Source of the DNA: Bacteroides stercorirosoris
GTDB taxonomy: Bacteria > Bacteroidota > Bacteroidia > Bacteroidales > Bacteroidaceae
Length of the DNA: 64,000 nucleotides
Reading direction: 5' to 3'
NCBI RefSeq assembly: GCF_900142015.1
Contig: NZ_FQZN01000001.1
Coordinates: forward strand, 124,001 to 188,000
Part shown: positions 36,842 to 45,706 of the stretch, in pieces
Layout: each line of letters opens with the position of its first letter
How positions within the stretch are numbered: the first letter of the stretch is position 1
Position numbers and translations under genes: made by a program
The notes under the pieces: model-generated
Told to the model about the DNA's origin: nothing
The model's input: only the letters and a program-made list of their open reading frames with translations
Database searches by the model: none

Positions 36842-36895
36842 CCCCTTCCACCTTCTTCAACCTCCTTATTCATCGGCTTTAGCTGGTGGAAGGGG
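36842..36895. repeat. Hairpin element, first copy
   Basis: Arms CCCCTTCCACC (36842-36852) and GGTGGAAGGGG (36885-36895) enclose a loop containing CTCCTTATT and GCTTTAGC. A second, inverted copy lies at 37177-37232. The loop sequence is conserved between copies, not only the stem. Confidence 0.8.
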
Positions 36896-37038
36896 TTGGA
36901 AGACATACACAGGAACATCGCTTTACAGGCGTTTAAAAGATATAATCATCATTCTTCTATATGTACGAAAATGATACTGCTTTTATATCTTTATTACTAA
37001 GCAATCGTGCGTTAAACGAGAAGATCTACAATCGACCT

Positions 37039-37117
37039 ACTCGAGTTGTTCACTTGAACAACTCAAGTTATTCAATCGAATGACTTGAGTCGGTTGAGCG
37101 AACAACTCCAGTTGGTC
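37039..37117. repeat. Tandem array B, 22-bp units with dyads every 11 bp
   Basis: Units start at 37039, 37061, 37083 and 37105 (the last partial, 13 bases matching). Each unit begins ACTC/ACTT-nAGT and contains TTCA.T.GAA. The ACTCnAGT palindrome and the TTCA/TGAA palindrome centres are 11 bp apart, so dyads recur at each helical turn. A decayed unit precedes 37039. It lies in the gap between the divergent HAD and MACPF genes. Confidence 0.8.
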
Positions 37118-37176
37118 TTCCATAATGTGAAGCGAAATGCCATCGAAATAAGCAGGGATAAATGACAATCGTAAAT

Positions 37177-37232
37177 CCCCCTTCCACCCGCTAAAGCAGA
37201 TAAATAAGGAGATTGAAGCGGGTGGAAGGGGG
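37177..37232. repeat. Hairpin element, inverted second copy
   Basis: Arms 37177-37191 and 37218-37232 (CCCCCTTCCACCCGC and its complement) are 15 bp. Read on the minus strand, the loop repeats the CTCCTTATT..CTGCTTTAGC of the first copy at 36842. The pair flanks array B. Confidence 0.8.
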
Positions 37233-37306
37233 AATATGCAAAAAAACAAATAGATACACGACAACAAGAAAATAGGTTTTAGCCTTTTACCTTAACAAAA
37301 GTTTAT

Positions 37307-37314
37307 TATATTTG
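37307..37314 (+). promoter_or_regulatory. -7 element of the MACPF gene
   Basis: TATATTTG, 33 bases before the ATG at 37348. The -33 region is T-rich but has no clear TTTG. Confidence 0.5.
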
Positions 37315-37347
37315 TACTTCATTACTATCAGTATAAAAAACTAAAGC

Positions 37348-38400
37348 ATGAGACTGAACTACTCTTTATTCTGGATATTATTATTACTTTGGAGTGGATG
37401 TGATTCTTCAGAAACAGAAACCAAAATAGAAATTGAGCCGCCAATAGTAGTAGATAAAGACCCTGTTGATATACATGTATTTATAGAGACAGTGCCGGAC
37501 GATACAGTTTATAATTATAAAGACTTGTTAGGTAGAGGGTTTGATTGTAAAAAGAGTACTATTAAGGGATACGCAAATGTAAAAGGCAAAGTCATTGATG
37601 TAGACCGTCTGTTGAAAGGTGATGGATATGATTATGTAAAGCAGGAGCCCCCAAAATTATATCCTTGTTCTATAGAAGTATCTTTACTATACAATGGAGG
37701 TAACTGGATTATAAATGAGAATCGAGATTTAAATAAATATATAGATAACATTTATTTAAACAGCCATGTGGAAACGAGAATAGGAGATGATATTCTTGAA
37801 CTATTTACCGAAGACATAGGAGATATTAAGGAAAATTCTCAAGGGAACTATTTTTATAAAGTGGAATGTGTTCATCCTACCAGCAGATATACCCTCCCCC
37901 ATGTTTGGCCGGAGCCTTTGTGTTTTTTCTTATCCGAAGAATTCTTGAATGACTTAGAGAAGAGTAGCGGAGACGAGATAGTGCAGAAATATGGTACTCA
38001 TGTTCTTACTGATGTACTCTTAGGGGGATATGCCTCTCTCTCTTATGTTGCTCAATATACTTATATGCTATCTGACGTGGACTTTAGAAAGCGAGTCCAA
38101 GTTTACACCAACTACTTTAACGTATCCCGTTATCCTTTGGATGTAACCCAAATCTTTGAAGAATGCAGTAAAGTGAATATTCATTTTAAAGCAAATGGAG
38201 GGAATCCGTCGCATTTTGTTGCTGAAGGTGATAAAATCATAGGCTTTGACAAATGGATTAGAGAAATTAATAATCAAGTGGGAAGTTTAATCGGAATCGG
38301 ACATTCCACTACTCGTGTATTTTTAATTAGTGATTTTGTGAAAGATGAAAAGAAGAAAGTTGAAATAGAAAAAGCCATTCTGCGGTATTGCAACCAATAA
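37348..38400 (+). CDS. MACPF-domain lipoprotein (BSAP-like candidate)
   Basis: This 350-residue lipoprotein has a lipobox (LLLWSGC, Cys18) followed by a MACPF/perforin-type domain. The signature YGTHV at 215-219 with the GG pair at 226-227 (QKYGTHVLTDVLLGG) matches the MACPF consensus, as do LGRGFDC near 61-67 and KANGGNPSHF near 281. MACPF proteins of Bacteroides include the BSAP antimicrobial toxins, which kill related strains, but other members may have different roles. The gene is clearly more AT-rich than its neighbours, has its own promoter and sits beside a repeat-rich gap, all compatible with lateral acquisition. No resistance or target gene is seen next to it. Confidence 0.82.
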   Translation: MRLNYSLFWILLLLWSGCDSSETETKIEIEPPIVVDKDPVDIHVFIETVPDDTVYNYKDLLGRGFDCKKSTIKGYANVKGKVIDVDRLLKGDGYDYVKQEPPKLYPCSIEVSLLYNGGNWIINENRDLNKYIDNIYLNSHVETRIGDDILELFTEDIGDIKENSQGNYFYKVECVHPTSRYTLPHVWPEPLCFFLSEEFLNDLEKSSGDEIVQKYGTHVLTDVLLGGYASLSYVAQYTYMLSDVDFRKRVQVYTNYFNVSRYPLDVTQIFEECSKVNIHFKANGGNPSHFVAEGDKIIGFDKWIREINNQVGSLIGIGHSTTRVFLISDFVKDEKKKVEIEKAILRYCNQ

Positions 38401-38490
38401 CCTCGATACATCCCTACCTTTTTGTCTGTTCTTTTTAAATGTACTATGGATATTTCATTGTCTTCTCTTTTTCTTTGAGTAGAAAACCGC

Positions 38491-38498
38491 TATCTTTG
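38491..38498 (+). promoter_or_regulatory. -7 element of metG
   Basis: TATCTTTG, 43 bases before the metG start. A TTTG at 38474 is too close (13 bases) to be a standard -33. Confidence 0.45.
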
Positions 38499-38541
38499 CG
38501 CATCAAAATGCGCTCATAACAAAAGACATAGATATATCACA

Positions 38542-40581
38542 ATGGAAAAGAAATTCAAACGCACTACCGTTACGTCCGCACTGCCCTACGCTAACGGCCC
38601 GGTTCATATCGGACATCTGGCAGGAGTTTATGTACCCGCCGATATCTACGTCCGCTACCTGAGACTGAAAAAGGAAGATGTAATCTTTATCGGTGGTTCG
38701 GACGAACACGGAGTACCCATCACTATCCGTGCCAAGAAAGAAGGCGTGACGCCGCAGGATATCGTAGACCGTTATCATACGCTTATCAAAGACTCATTCA
38801 AAGAGTTCGGCGTGTCATTCGATGTATACAGCCGCACTACTTCGAAAACGCATCATGATACAGCTTCCGAATTCTTCCGCAAGCTGTACGAAAAAGGTGA
38901 ATTCATCGAAAAGACCAGTATGCAATACTACGACGAGGAAGCCAAGACTTTCCTTGCCGACCGTTATATCACAGGCGAATGTCCCCACTGCCACGCAGAG
39001 GGCGCTTACGGCGACCAATGCGAGAAGTGCGGCACCAGCCTTAGCCCCACAGATCTGATTAATCCGAAAAGCGCCATCAGCGGAAGTGCACCCGTGATGC
39101 GCGAAACGAAACACTGGTATCTGCCACTCGACAAGCACGAAAGCTGGCTCCGCCAATGGATTCTGGAAGATCACAAAGAATGGCGTCCCAACGTATACGG
39201 TCAGTGCAAGAGCTGGCTCGACATGGGTCTGCAACCCCGTGCCGTAAGCCGCGACCTCGACTGGGGTATTCCTGTACCCGTAGAAGGTGCCGAGGGCAAA
39301 GTGCTGTATGTATGGTTTGATGCTCCTATCGGCTACATCAGCAACACGAAAGAATTGTTGCCCGACTCTTGGGAAAAATGGTGGAAAGACCCTGAAACAC
39401 GCCTTGTCCACTTCATCGGCAAGGACAACATCGTGTTCCACTGCATCGTATTCCCTGCCATGCTGAAAGCGGAAGGCAGCTATATCTTGCCGGACAACGT
39501 ACCGAGCAACGAGTTCCTGAACCTGGAAGGCGACAAGATTTCCACTTCACGTAACTGGGCTGTATGGTTGCACGAATATCTGGCAGACTTTCCCGGCAAA
39601 CAGGATGTACTGCGCTACGTGCTCACTGCCAATGCTCCGGAGACTAAAGACAACGATTTCACCTGGAAGGATTTCCAGGCACGCAACAACAACGAGTTGG
39701 TAGCCGTTTACGGCAACTTCGTGAACCGTGCCCTACAACTCACCAAGAAGTATTTCGATGGCGTGGTGCCTGCCGCCGGCGAACTGACGGATTACGACCG
39801 CGAAACACTGAAAGAATTCTCCGACGTGAAAGCGGAAGTGGAAAAGCTGCTCGATGTATTCAAGTTCCGCGATGCACAGAAAGAGGCTATGAACCTCGCC
39901 CGCATCGGTAACAAATACCTGGCAGATACCGAACCCTGGAAGATTGCCAAGACGGATATGGACCGCGTAGCGACCATTCTGAACATCTCCCTGCAACTGG
40001 TTGCCAACCTTGCCATCGCTTTCGAACCGTTCCTGCCGTTCAGCAGCGAGAAACTGCGCAACATGCTGAATATGGAAAGCTTCGACTGGGCAACTTTGGG
40101 AAGCACTGATTTGCTGTCTGCCGGACATCAACTGGGCACTCCCGAACTGCTCTTCGAAAAGATAGAGGACAGTGTAATCGAAGCACAGGTACAGAAGTTG
40201 CTCGACACGAAGAAAGCCAACGAAGAAGCTAACTACAAGGCAAATCCTATCCGCCAGAATATCGAGTTCGACGACTTCATGAAGTTGGATATCCGTGTCG
40301 GCACCGTACTGGAATGCCAGAAAGTGCCTAAAGCCGACAAGTTACTACAATTCAAGATTGCCGACGGACTGGAAAACCGTACCATCGTAAGCGGCATTGC
40401 GCAGCACTACAAACCGGAAGAACTGGTAGGAAAACAAGTATGCTTCGTAGCCAACCTCGCACCGCGTAAGCTGAAAGGGATTGTCAGCGAAGGTATGATT
40501 CTTTCTGCCGAGAACTTTGACGGTTCACTCTCTGTGGTTACTACCATGAAGGAGGTGAAACCGGGTAGTGAAGTGAAATAA
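38542..40581 (+). CDS. metG: Methionyl-tRNA synthetase with C-terminal tRNA-binding domain
   Basis: This 679-residue class I synthetase charges tRNA-Met with methionine. HIGH is present at 22-25 (GPVHIGHL) and the KMSKS loop appears as KISTS ([10 protein letters not shown]). The zinc knuckle CPHC...CEKC is seen near 150-170. The C-terminal OB-fold tRNA-binding domain ([20 protein letters not shown], ..[10 protein letters not shown]) is fused, as in many bacteria. It begins the region with the wzx gene and is followed by a strong terminator. Confidence 0.96.
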   Translation: MEKKFKRTTVTSALPYANGPVHIGHLAGVYVPADIYVRYLRLKKEDVIFIGGSDEHGVPITIRAKKEGVTPQDIVDRYHTLIKDSFKEFGVSFDVYSRTTSKTHHDTASEFFRKLYEKGEFIEKTSMQYYDEEAKTFLADRYITGECPHCHAEGAYGDQCEKCGTSLSPTDLINPKSAISGSAPVMRETKHWYLPLDKHESWLRQWILEDHKEWRPNVYGQCKSWLDMGLQPRAVSRDLDWGIPVPVEGAEGKVLYVWFDAPIGYISNTKELLPDSWEKWWKDPETRLVHFIGKDNIVFHCIVFPAMLKAEGSYILPDNVPSNEFLNLEGDKISTSRNWAVWLHEYLADFPGKQDVLRYVLTANAPETKDNDFTWKDFQARNNNELVAVYGNFVNRALQLTKKYFDGVVPAAGELTDYDRETLKEFSDVKAEVEKLLDVFKFRDAQKEAMNLARIGNKYLADTEPWKIAKTDMDRVATILNISLQLVANLAIAFEPFLPFSSEKLRNMLNMESFDWATLGSTDLLSAGHQLGTPELLFEKIEDSVIEAQVQKLLDTKKANEEANYKANPIRQNIEFDDFMKLDIRVGTVLECQKVPKADKLLQFKIADGLENRTIVSGIAQHYKPEELVGKQVCFVANLAPRKLKGIVSEGMILSAENFDGSLSVVTTMKEVKPGSEVK

Positions 40582-40587
40582 ATACAA

Positions 40588-40630
40588 ATGCGGCTGCCCC
40601 GCTTTCGGTGCAGCCGCATCATTTTATTCT
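40588..40630 (+). terminator. Rho-independent terminator of metG
   Basis: A 10-bp perfect stem, ATGCGGCTGC (40588-40597) with GCAGCCGCAT (40610-40619), followed by CATTTTATT. It lies 6 bases after the metG stop. Confidence 0.85.
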
Positions 40631-40704
40631 ATTGAACGCAGTCGGAAGAAAAAGACAAAAGGATAGCCGGAATAACTTTTGAGATAGCCTTTTTAAACAG
40701 ACAG

Positions 40705-42150
40705 ATGGGAACATCACTAAAAGAAAAAACAGCCAAAGGATTATTATGGGGCGGCATAGGCAATGGTGCCATGCAATTGCTGAACCTCATCTTCGGGATA
40801 TTCCTTGCCCGCCTGTTGACCAGTACCGACTACGGTATGGTAGCTGTATTAACTATCTTTTCCGCCATGGCCGGAGTCTTTTCAGAAAGCGGTTTCATCC
40901 TGGCTCTTGTCAACAGGAAAGAGGTAAAGCACGAAGATTATAACGCTGTATTCTGGTTTAACATCAGCGTCGGCGCATCACTCTATCTGATACTCTTCGT
41001 CTGTGCCCCTTTCATCGCCGACTTTTATGATACCCCGGAACTGACACAGTTGGCACGTTTCCAATTCCTCAGTTTCTTCATCGGAAGCTTCGGTACCGCA
41101 CCCACAGCATACTTCTTCCGCAATCTTATGGTGAAAGAACGCAGCCAGATACAAATAGCCGCCATCATCATTTCGGGAGTCACAGGTGTCACTTGCGCCT
41201 ATCACGGCTGGGGATATTGGGGAATTGCCCTGCAAACAGTCCTGTACGTAAGTATCAATACCATCCTGCTCTGGATATTCTCGCCCTGGCATCCCACACT
41301 TTCATTCAATATGCGTCCGCTACGGGCATTGTTGCCGTTCAGCAGCAAGCTGCTTTTAACTTCGCTGTTCACACACGTCAACAACAACATCTTCTCCGCC
41401 CTGCTGGGGTATTTCTATACCATCAAACAGGCGGGTTACTACTCGCAAGGAAGCAAGTGGACCACCATGGGCTACTCCACCATCTTTGGAATGATAAACA
41501 GCGTGGGGCAACCCGTATTCAGAGAGGCCTCGGAAGACTTGCAACGCCTGCAGAACATATTCCGCAAGATGATGCGCTTCACCGCTTTCGTCAGCTTTCC
41601 CGCCATGCTGGGACTGGGCATTGTTTCACACGAATTGATTGTCATAAGCATCACAGAAAAGTGGTTGCCTTGCGTGCCCGTCATGCAAATCCTATGCGTA
41701 TGGGGAGCTTTCATGCCGATTGCAACCTTATACTCCAATCTGATGAACAGCCTCGGACGCCCGAACATCTACATGTGGAACACCATCGCACTGGGCATCT
41801 TCCAACTGCTATGCGTATGGGGCAGCTATCCATACGGACTGAATGTCATGTTAATAGTTTATACTGCTGCCAATATCCTCTGGCTACTGGTGTGGCACTA
41901 TTTTGCCCACAAGCATATCGGAATTTCCCTGTTCAATACATTGAAAGATATTGCTCCCTACCTCATCATCTCCGTAGCCGTAATGGCTTTCACGTATTGG
42001 GTGGCAAGTTATATAGAAAATATCTATCTTTCCCTACTGGTAAAAATAACCTTAGCAGCTTCCCTTTACATATTTCTTATGTGGAGCCTGAAGTCCATCG
42101 TATTCCGGGAAAGTCTTCAATATCTGTTTAAAAAGAAAACCATAGAATGA
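40705..42150 (+). CDS. Wzx-type polysaccharide flippase (MOP family)
   Basis: This 481-residue integral membrane protein has about twelve to fourteen hydrophobic segments. The N-terminus (KEKTAKGLLWGGIGNGAMQL, LLNLIFGIFLARLLTSTDYG) is characteristic of the Wzx/MOP lipopolysaccharide flippases, which move lipid-linked oligosaccharide repeat units across the inner membrane. It opens a surface-glycan locus and overlaps the next glycosyltransferase start by 4 bases (ATGA). I recall that protein O-glycosylation loci in Bacteroides often begin with a wzx gene beside metG, as here, but this is from memory. Confidence 0.9.
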   Translation: MGTSLKEKTAKGLLWGGIGNGAMQLLNLIFGIFLARLLTSTDYGMVAVLTIFSAMAGVFSESGFILALVNRKEVKHEDYNAVFWFNISVGASLYLILFVCAPFIADFYDTPELTQLARFQFLSFFIGSFGTAPTAYFFRNLMVKERSQIQIAAIIISGVTGVTCAYHGWGYWGIALQTVLYVSINTILLWIFSPWHPTLSFNMRPLRALLPFSSKLLLTSLFTHVNNNIFSALLGYFYTIKQAGYYSQGSKWTTMGYSTIFGMINSVGQPVFREASEDLQRLQNIFRKMMRFTAFVSFPAMLGLGIVSHELIVISITEKWLPCVPVMQILCVWGAFMPIATLYSNLMNSLGRPNIYMWNTIALGIFQLLCVWGSYPYGLNVMLIVYTAANILWLLVWHYFAHKHIGISLFNTLKDIAPYLIISVAVMAFTYWVASYIENIYLSLLVKITLAASLYIFLMWSLKSIVFRESLQYLFKKKTIE

Positions 42151-43202
42151 TGACACTGCAAAATGTAACCGTAATCATCCCTGCACACAACCGCCCCGAG
42201 CGCCTGCGCAGACTACTCGACTACTATAGCCATACAGACATAAAGATTCTCGTCCCCGACTCATCCGACCAACCGTTTGCCGATGCCGAGAAGTACCCGG
42301 ACATGACATATCTGCACCGTCCCAAACTGCATTTCCTGCTGAAACTGAAAGAGGTGCTCCCGATGATTTGCACTCCCTACGTGCTGTATTGCGCCGATGA
42401 CGATTTCACCGTGCCTTCAGCAATCGCCCGAATGGCAGAGTTTTTGGACACCCATCCCGATTATAGTACGGCGCAAGGCCATTACCTCACCTTTACGCCT
42501 AAAAAGGGAAAGATTTCTTTTTACCCCCGGTATATACGCTATTTCGACAAACAGATAACGGGAGAAACGCCCCGGGAAAGACTTTCCCAAGAGAAGAATA
42601 TGTACGCCTCGCTGCTCTATTCCGTCATCCGGACAGAGGCTTTCCAAAGGATGTATGCAGCTTGCTTCAACCCCGACGGCAGTCTGCGTTTCCGCAATCT
42701 CTTCCTGGCTGAAGAGTTCTTCAATCATGCGGCACTGATTTTCGGCAAATATGCCACACTGCCCTGTTTCTACAGTGCCCGTGAGCGCATTGCAGGTTCG
42801 GCTACGGAAACCACCGTACCCGTTTCCATCATCAAGACGTCTCATAAATATCAATCGGAATATCAAGGTTTCCTGTTGGCGCTGGCCGAATTGCTGGAAG
42901 CGCAGGAGGGATGCAGACTTGAAGAGGCTTTCTCCTTTATCTGCCATATCAGCGATATGCCCAGAGACACCGCTAAGATTTCCGGTAAAAGGAGAATCAT
43001 GGAGTTCACACAGAAATATCCTCCACTGCGCTGGGTAAACAAGTTAGGCGACTGGAGATATGCCCAGAAGGGACTAAAAGCCGTAAAAGGTATGCAGAGT
43101 TACCCCTGTACATTCTCTACTCCTGAAAAAGAAGAGATTATCCGGGCTATATTCACCACAGAGGATACAGAGGGCACAGAGGGTTTATATTTTACTGTAT
43201 AG
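42147..43202 (+). CDS. GT-A glycosyltransferase
   Basis: This 351-residue enzyme has the GT2-type start VTVIIPAHNRPERLRRLLDY, and CADDDFTVP near 90 with the metal-binding acidic triplet. The middle part (MYASLLYSVIRTEAFQRMYA) resembles the TIGR00180-type glycosyltransferases of Bacteroides surface-glycan loci. The start overlaps wzx by 4 bases, so it is translated with the flippase. The last residues (FTTEDTEGTEGLYFTV) are encoded by a repeated hairpin at 43152, so the natural C-terminus probably ended slightly earlier. Confidence 0.85.
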   Translation: MMTLQNVTVIIPAHNRPERLRRLLDYYSHTDIKILVPDSSDQPFADAEKYPDMTYLHRPKLHFLLKLKEVLPMICTPYVLYCADDDFTVPSAIARMAEFLDTHPDYSTAQGHYLTFTPKKGKISFYPRYIRYFDKQITGETPRERLSQEKNMYASLLYSVIRTEAFQRMYAACFNPDGSLRFRNLFLAEEFFNHAALIFGKYATLPCFYSARERIAGSATETTVPVSIIKTSHKYQSEYQGFLLALAELLEAQEGCRLEEAFSFICHISDMPRDTAKISGKRRIMEFTQKYPPLRWVNKLGDWRYAQKGLKAVKGMQSYPCTFSTPEKEEIIRAIFTTEDTEGTEGLYFTV

Positions 43203-43234
43203 ATAATTACAGCCTCTGTGTCCTCTGTGGTGAA
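43152..43234. repeat. CACCACAGA-type hairpin, copy 3, overlapping a gene end
   Basis: Left arm 43152-43173 (extended by another ACAGAGG to 43183) and right arm 43213-43234 pair over 22 bp with one mismatch. It forms the last 15 or so codons of the upstream glycosyltransferase (TTEDTEGTEG) and ends 4 bases before the converging phosphatase stop. It is the third member of the family at 25890 and 32735. Confidence 0.8.
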
Positions 43235-43237
43235 AAA

Positions 43238-43735
43238 TCACATGAATTTCTGAAGCACCGTCTCCAGCATATCATTGTCCACCAGTATCTTCTCTACAAA
43301 CTCACGGAATGCGCCGAAACCGCCATGAGCCACCGTCACGTAGTTCACTTCGCGCTTCACATAATCGGGCGTATTGCAGGGGGAAGCACTGAAACCCACG
43401 GCACGCAACAAGTGTATATCATTCAGGTCGTCACCGATAAAGGCAACATCTGCCAGGGTAATTCCCATCTCTTCGCAGACCTCTTTCGCCTTCGTCAGTT
43501 TGTCACCCACATGCAGGTAGCAGCGGGAAATCTTCAATTTGTCGGCACGCTTCTGCACCAGTTGGGAGTTCTCCCCTGTCATGATGGCTACGGGGATGCC
43601 CAGTTCACGAAGAAAGATAACGCCCCACCCGTCCTTTACGGAGAAACGTTTCATTATATCACCTTCGGCCGAATAATACATTCCGCCATCCGTCCAAACA
43701 CCGTCGATATCTGTAATAACTAACTTGGGTAACAT
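43238..43735 (-). CDS. KdsC/Kdn-9-phosphate-phosphatase-like HAD protein
   Basis: About 165 residues from the start at 43735 (MLPKLVITDIDGVWTDGG), a capless C0-type HAD phosphatase. Motif I DIDGVWTDGG, the Thr in IMTGENS, and motif IV GDDLNDI are intact. The upstream extension to 43864 overlaps the next gene and has no HAD features. In B. thetaiotaomicron the homologous enzyme next to a NeuB-like synthase is a Kdn-9-phosphate phosphatase, and the same arrangement holds here. KdsC activity is the alternative. It is the last gene of the minus-strand nonulosonate operon. Confidence 0.85.
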   Translation of the reverse strand: MLPKLVITDIDGVWTDGGMYYSAEGDIMKRFSVKDGWGVIFLRELGIPVAIMTGENSQLVQKRADKLKISRCYLHVGDKLTKAKEVCEEMGITLADVAFIGDDLNDIHLLRAVGFSASPCNTPDYVKREVNYVTVAHGGFGAFREFVEKILVDNDMLETVLQKFM

Positions 43736-43760
43736 AAGAGATATTTTTGAGTTATGAATT

Positions 43761-44624
43761 TTATTTTCTTTCGCCCAAGCGGTTGCGCTTGCCATCCCGA
43801 TAGCCCTCCCAAAGTGCTTTCCACTTGGCGAACTTCTGTTGCTCGTAAAGCAGGACAAAGACAATCCGCTTATAAAGATGATAATGCAGATGGGCTTTCA
43901 GATTCAGGCAGTCGGGGTAAAGCCGGTGAAGAATGATACCATTCCGCACATTATAATAGGTACGTTGGGGAGGATACTCATTCGGAAACACTTCTTTGCC
44001 AAGCAAACGGTGTTTCTTCTTCTGATAGCCCAAATCGTGCTGCAAGAGGATGCTTCTGAAACAATAAGTCGGAATCTGCCTCCTGCGGGCACGCCAACAG
44101 AACTCACAGTCGATGCCCCAGACGAAGAGTTCTTCCATGAAGTTACCCAACTTTTCGAAGAGTGCCACGGGATAGACGGTGCCGGAAGTCATGGCAGAAG
44201 TAACCTCTTCTACACTCTCCGTCACCGGATAGGAGGAAGTCTGCTGGGAAACGATGAAGTAATTGGTAGAAAAGATGGCTTCCGCATCTTCACCGTAAGC
44301 ACGGATGTTTTCCAGATACCGCCGGAAGTCTCCTTCCCGGAAATAGCTATCCTGATCCAGCGTCAGCAAATGCGTAAAACCATTATCGCGGGCATAGGCG
44401 ACAGCCTGGTTCAATGCAGCGCCGATACCCACATTCCGCCCGCATCCCATATATTCCAAACGTTCCGGATGACAGACACCGGATAAGGAAAGAGGAGCTG
44501 ATTTCTCCCCTTCGGGCGTATTGTCCCACAAGACTAGGGTATCCACCTGCGGCAGATAACTGTTTATATTGCGGACCAGATTCTCGTCCGGATGATACAG
44601 CACAACGACGGCAACTAATTTCAT
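43761..44624 (-). CDS. GT2 rhamnosyltransferase-like glycosyltransferase
   Basis: This 287-residue enzyme begins KLVAVVVLYHPDENLVRNIN, the start of the rhamnosyltransferase-like GT2 group, with DNTPEG, NVGIGAALNQAV and the metal-binding LTLDQDSYF near 95-103. WGIDCEFCWRARRR marks the acceptor region. It overlaps the synthase stop by 4 bases (44621-44624), so it belongs to the same minus-strand operon. Sugar donor not determined. Confidence 0.88.
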   Translation of the reverse strand: MKLVAVVVLYHPDENLVRNINSYLPQVDTLVLWDNTPEGEKSAPLSLSGVCHPERLEYMGCGRNVGIGAALNQAVAYARDNGFTHLLTLDQDSYFREGDFRRYLENIRAYGEDAEAIFSTNYFIVSQQTSSYPVTESVEEVTSAMTSGTVYPVALFEKLGNFMEELFVWGIDCEFCWRARRRQIPTYCFRSILLQHDLGYQKKKHRLLGKEVFPNEYPPQRTYYNVRNGIILHRLYPDCLNLKAHLHYHLYKRIVFVLLYEQQKFAKWKALWEGYRDGKRNRLGERK

Positions 44625-45673
44625 GATTCTATCAATGAAGAATAGATAATTTCATTGCGGGGAATCTCTTTCAGCACCTTATGCCCCACCACCTTGTCGC
44701 GCTCCGCCCACTTGAAACCGTCACCGGGACTCAGCAGATGAATGTCATTCTCAGTAACGACATCACCGGGATGCAAGGTTTTATTGGTAGCGATGGAGCG
44801 TTCCAACTTCACCTTTGCCGAAGCCACGGAAGCGTCGATGTACAGTTCCTCTTTTCCCAGCCAACGTTCGGCTATGCGGATGTCACGTATCATACGGTTC
44901 ACTCCGTCGGGGCCGAGCGAGCCTTGCTGGTCGGTTCCTTTCATGCGACGGTCGATGGTGACGTGCTTCTCTATCATTTCCGCACCCATACCTACGGCAA
45001 CAATAGGAGCGGCGATACCGATGGTATGATCGGAAAAGCCGATGGTGTACTGGCCGTAATGCTGTTTCAGATAGCCGATAGTCTTCAGGTTCAGATTATC
45101 GGGATGGGTGGGGTACTGGGATACGCAGTGGAGGATGGAAATATCATCGTGATAGCGGGTGATCACTTCAAGGGCATCATCCAGTTCCTTCCTGCCAGCC
45201 ATGCCGGTGGACAGGATGATGGGTATCCGTGTCTCCGCCATCACTTCCAGCAATGGCAGATTGGTGAGGTCGCGGCTTGCCACTTTCAGGCGGTCGGGCG
45301 TGAAGAGTTTCAACAGGGAGAGGCAGCCTTTTGAACAGAGCGTTTCTACAAAGTCGAGTCCCAAAGACTTGGCATGCTTATAGACTTCAAAATGTTCCTC
45401 GTCCGTCAGTTCCAGGAAAGCGCGGTGCTCGCCGTAGGTGCGTCCGAAAGAATGGGGAGAGTCGTAGGGACGATTCATCTGCGAGTCTGTCAGTTCCTCA
45501 TTCAAATCACGTTTGGTCATCTTCACGGCATCCATCGGACGAAGTTCTATGTTGAACACTTCCTCACGCACGGGACGGGACACCAGGTCTACAATCAACT
45601 TGGCTATATCGACGGAACCGTTATGGTTCTGGCCGATTTCTCCTATTATATATGTACTATTACTCATTGTCAC
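44621..45673 (-). CDS. NeuB-type nonulosonate (Kdn-9-P-like) synthase
   Basis: This 350-residue enzyme would condense PEP with a 6-carbon sugar (or its phosphate). The NeuB fold start YIIGEIGQNHNGS, the active-site stretch IILSTGMAGRKELDDAL, then SQYPTHPDNLNLK and GFSDHTIG, and EKHVTIDRRMKGTDQQGSL, are all intact. A C-terminal SAF/antifreeze domain (RSIATNKTLHPGDVVTENDI) completes the architecture. With a C0 HAD phosphatase in the same operon a phosphorylated product is expected, consistent with Kdn-9-phosphate rather than free Neu5Ac; no epimerase is seen. The start may be 45673 or 45667. Confidence 0.9.
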   Translation of the reverse strand: MTMSNSTYIIGEIGQNHNGSVDIAKLIVDLVSRPVREEVFNIELRPMDAVKMTKRDLNEELTDSQMNRPYDSPHSFGRTYGEHRAFLELTDEEHFEVYKHAKSLGLDFVETLCSKGCLSLLKLFTPDRLKVASRDLTNLPLLEVMAETRIPIILSTGMAGRKELDDALEVITRYHDDISILHCVSQYPTHPDNLNLKTIGYLKQHYGQYTIGFSDHTIGIAAPIVAVGMGAEMIEKHVTIDRRMKGTDQQGSLGPDGVNRMIRDIRIAERWLGKEELYIDASVASAKVKLERSIATNKTLHPGDVVTENDIHLLSPGDGFKWAERDKVVGHKVLKEIPRNEIIYSSLIES

Positions 45674-45706
45674 ATCAGATTAAAAGGAATTTAACGAAGC
45701 TATCTG

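Noticed and set aside
36740..37038. A short open frame in the HAD-MACPF gap
   Set aside because: It runs through the hairpin element and has no start context or homology.
37039..37117. CRISPR or integron attachment array
   Set aside because: No spacers, integrase or cassette genes; the units are adjacent and imperfect.
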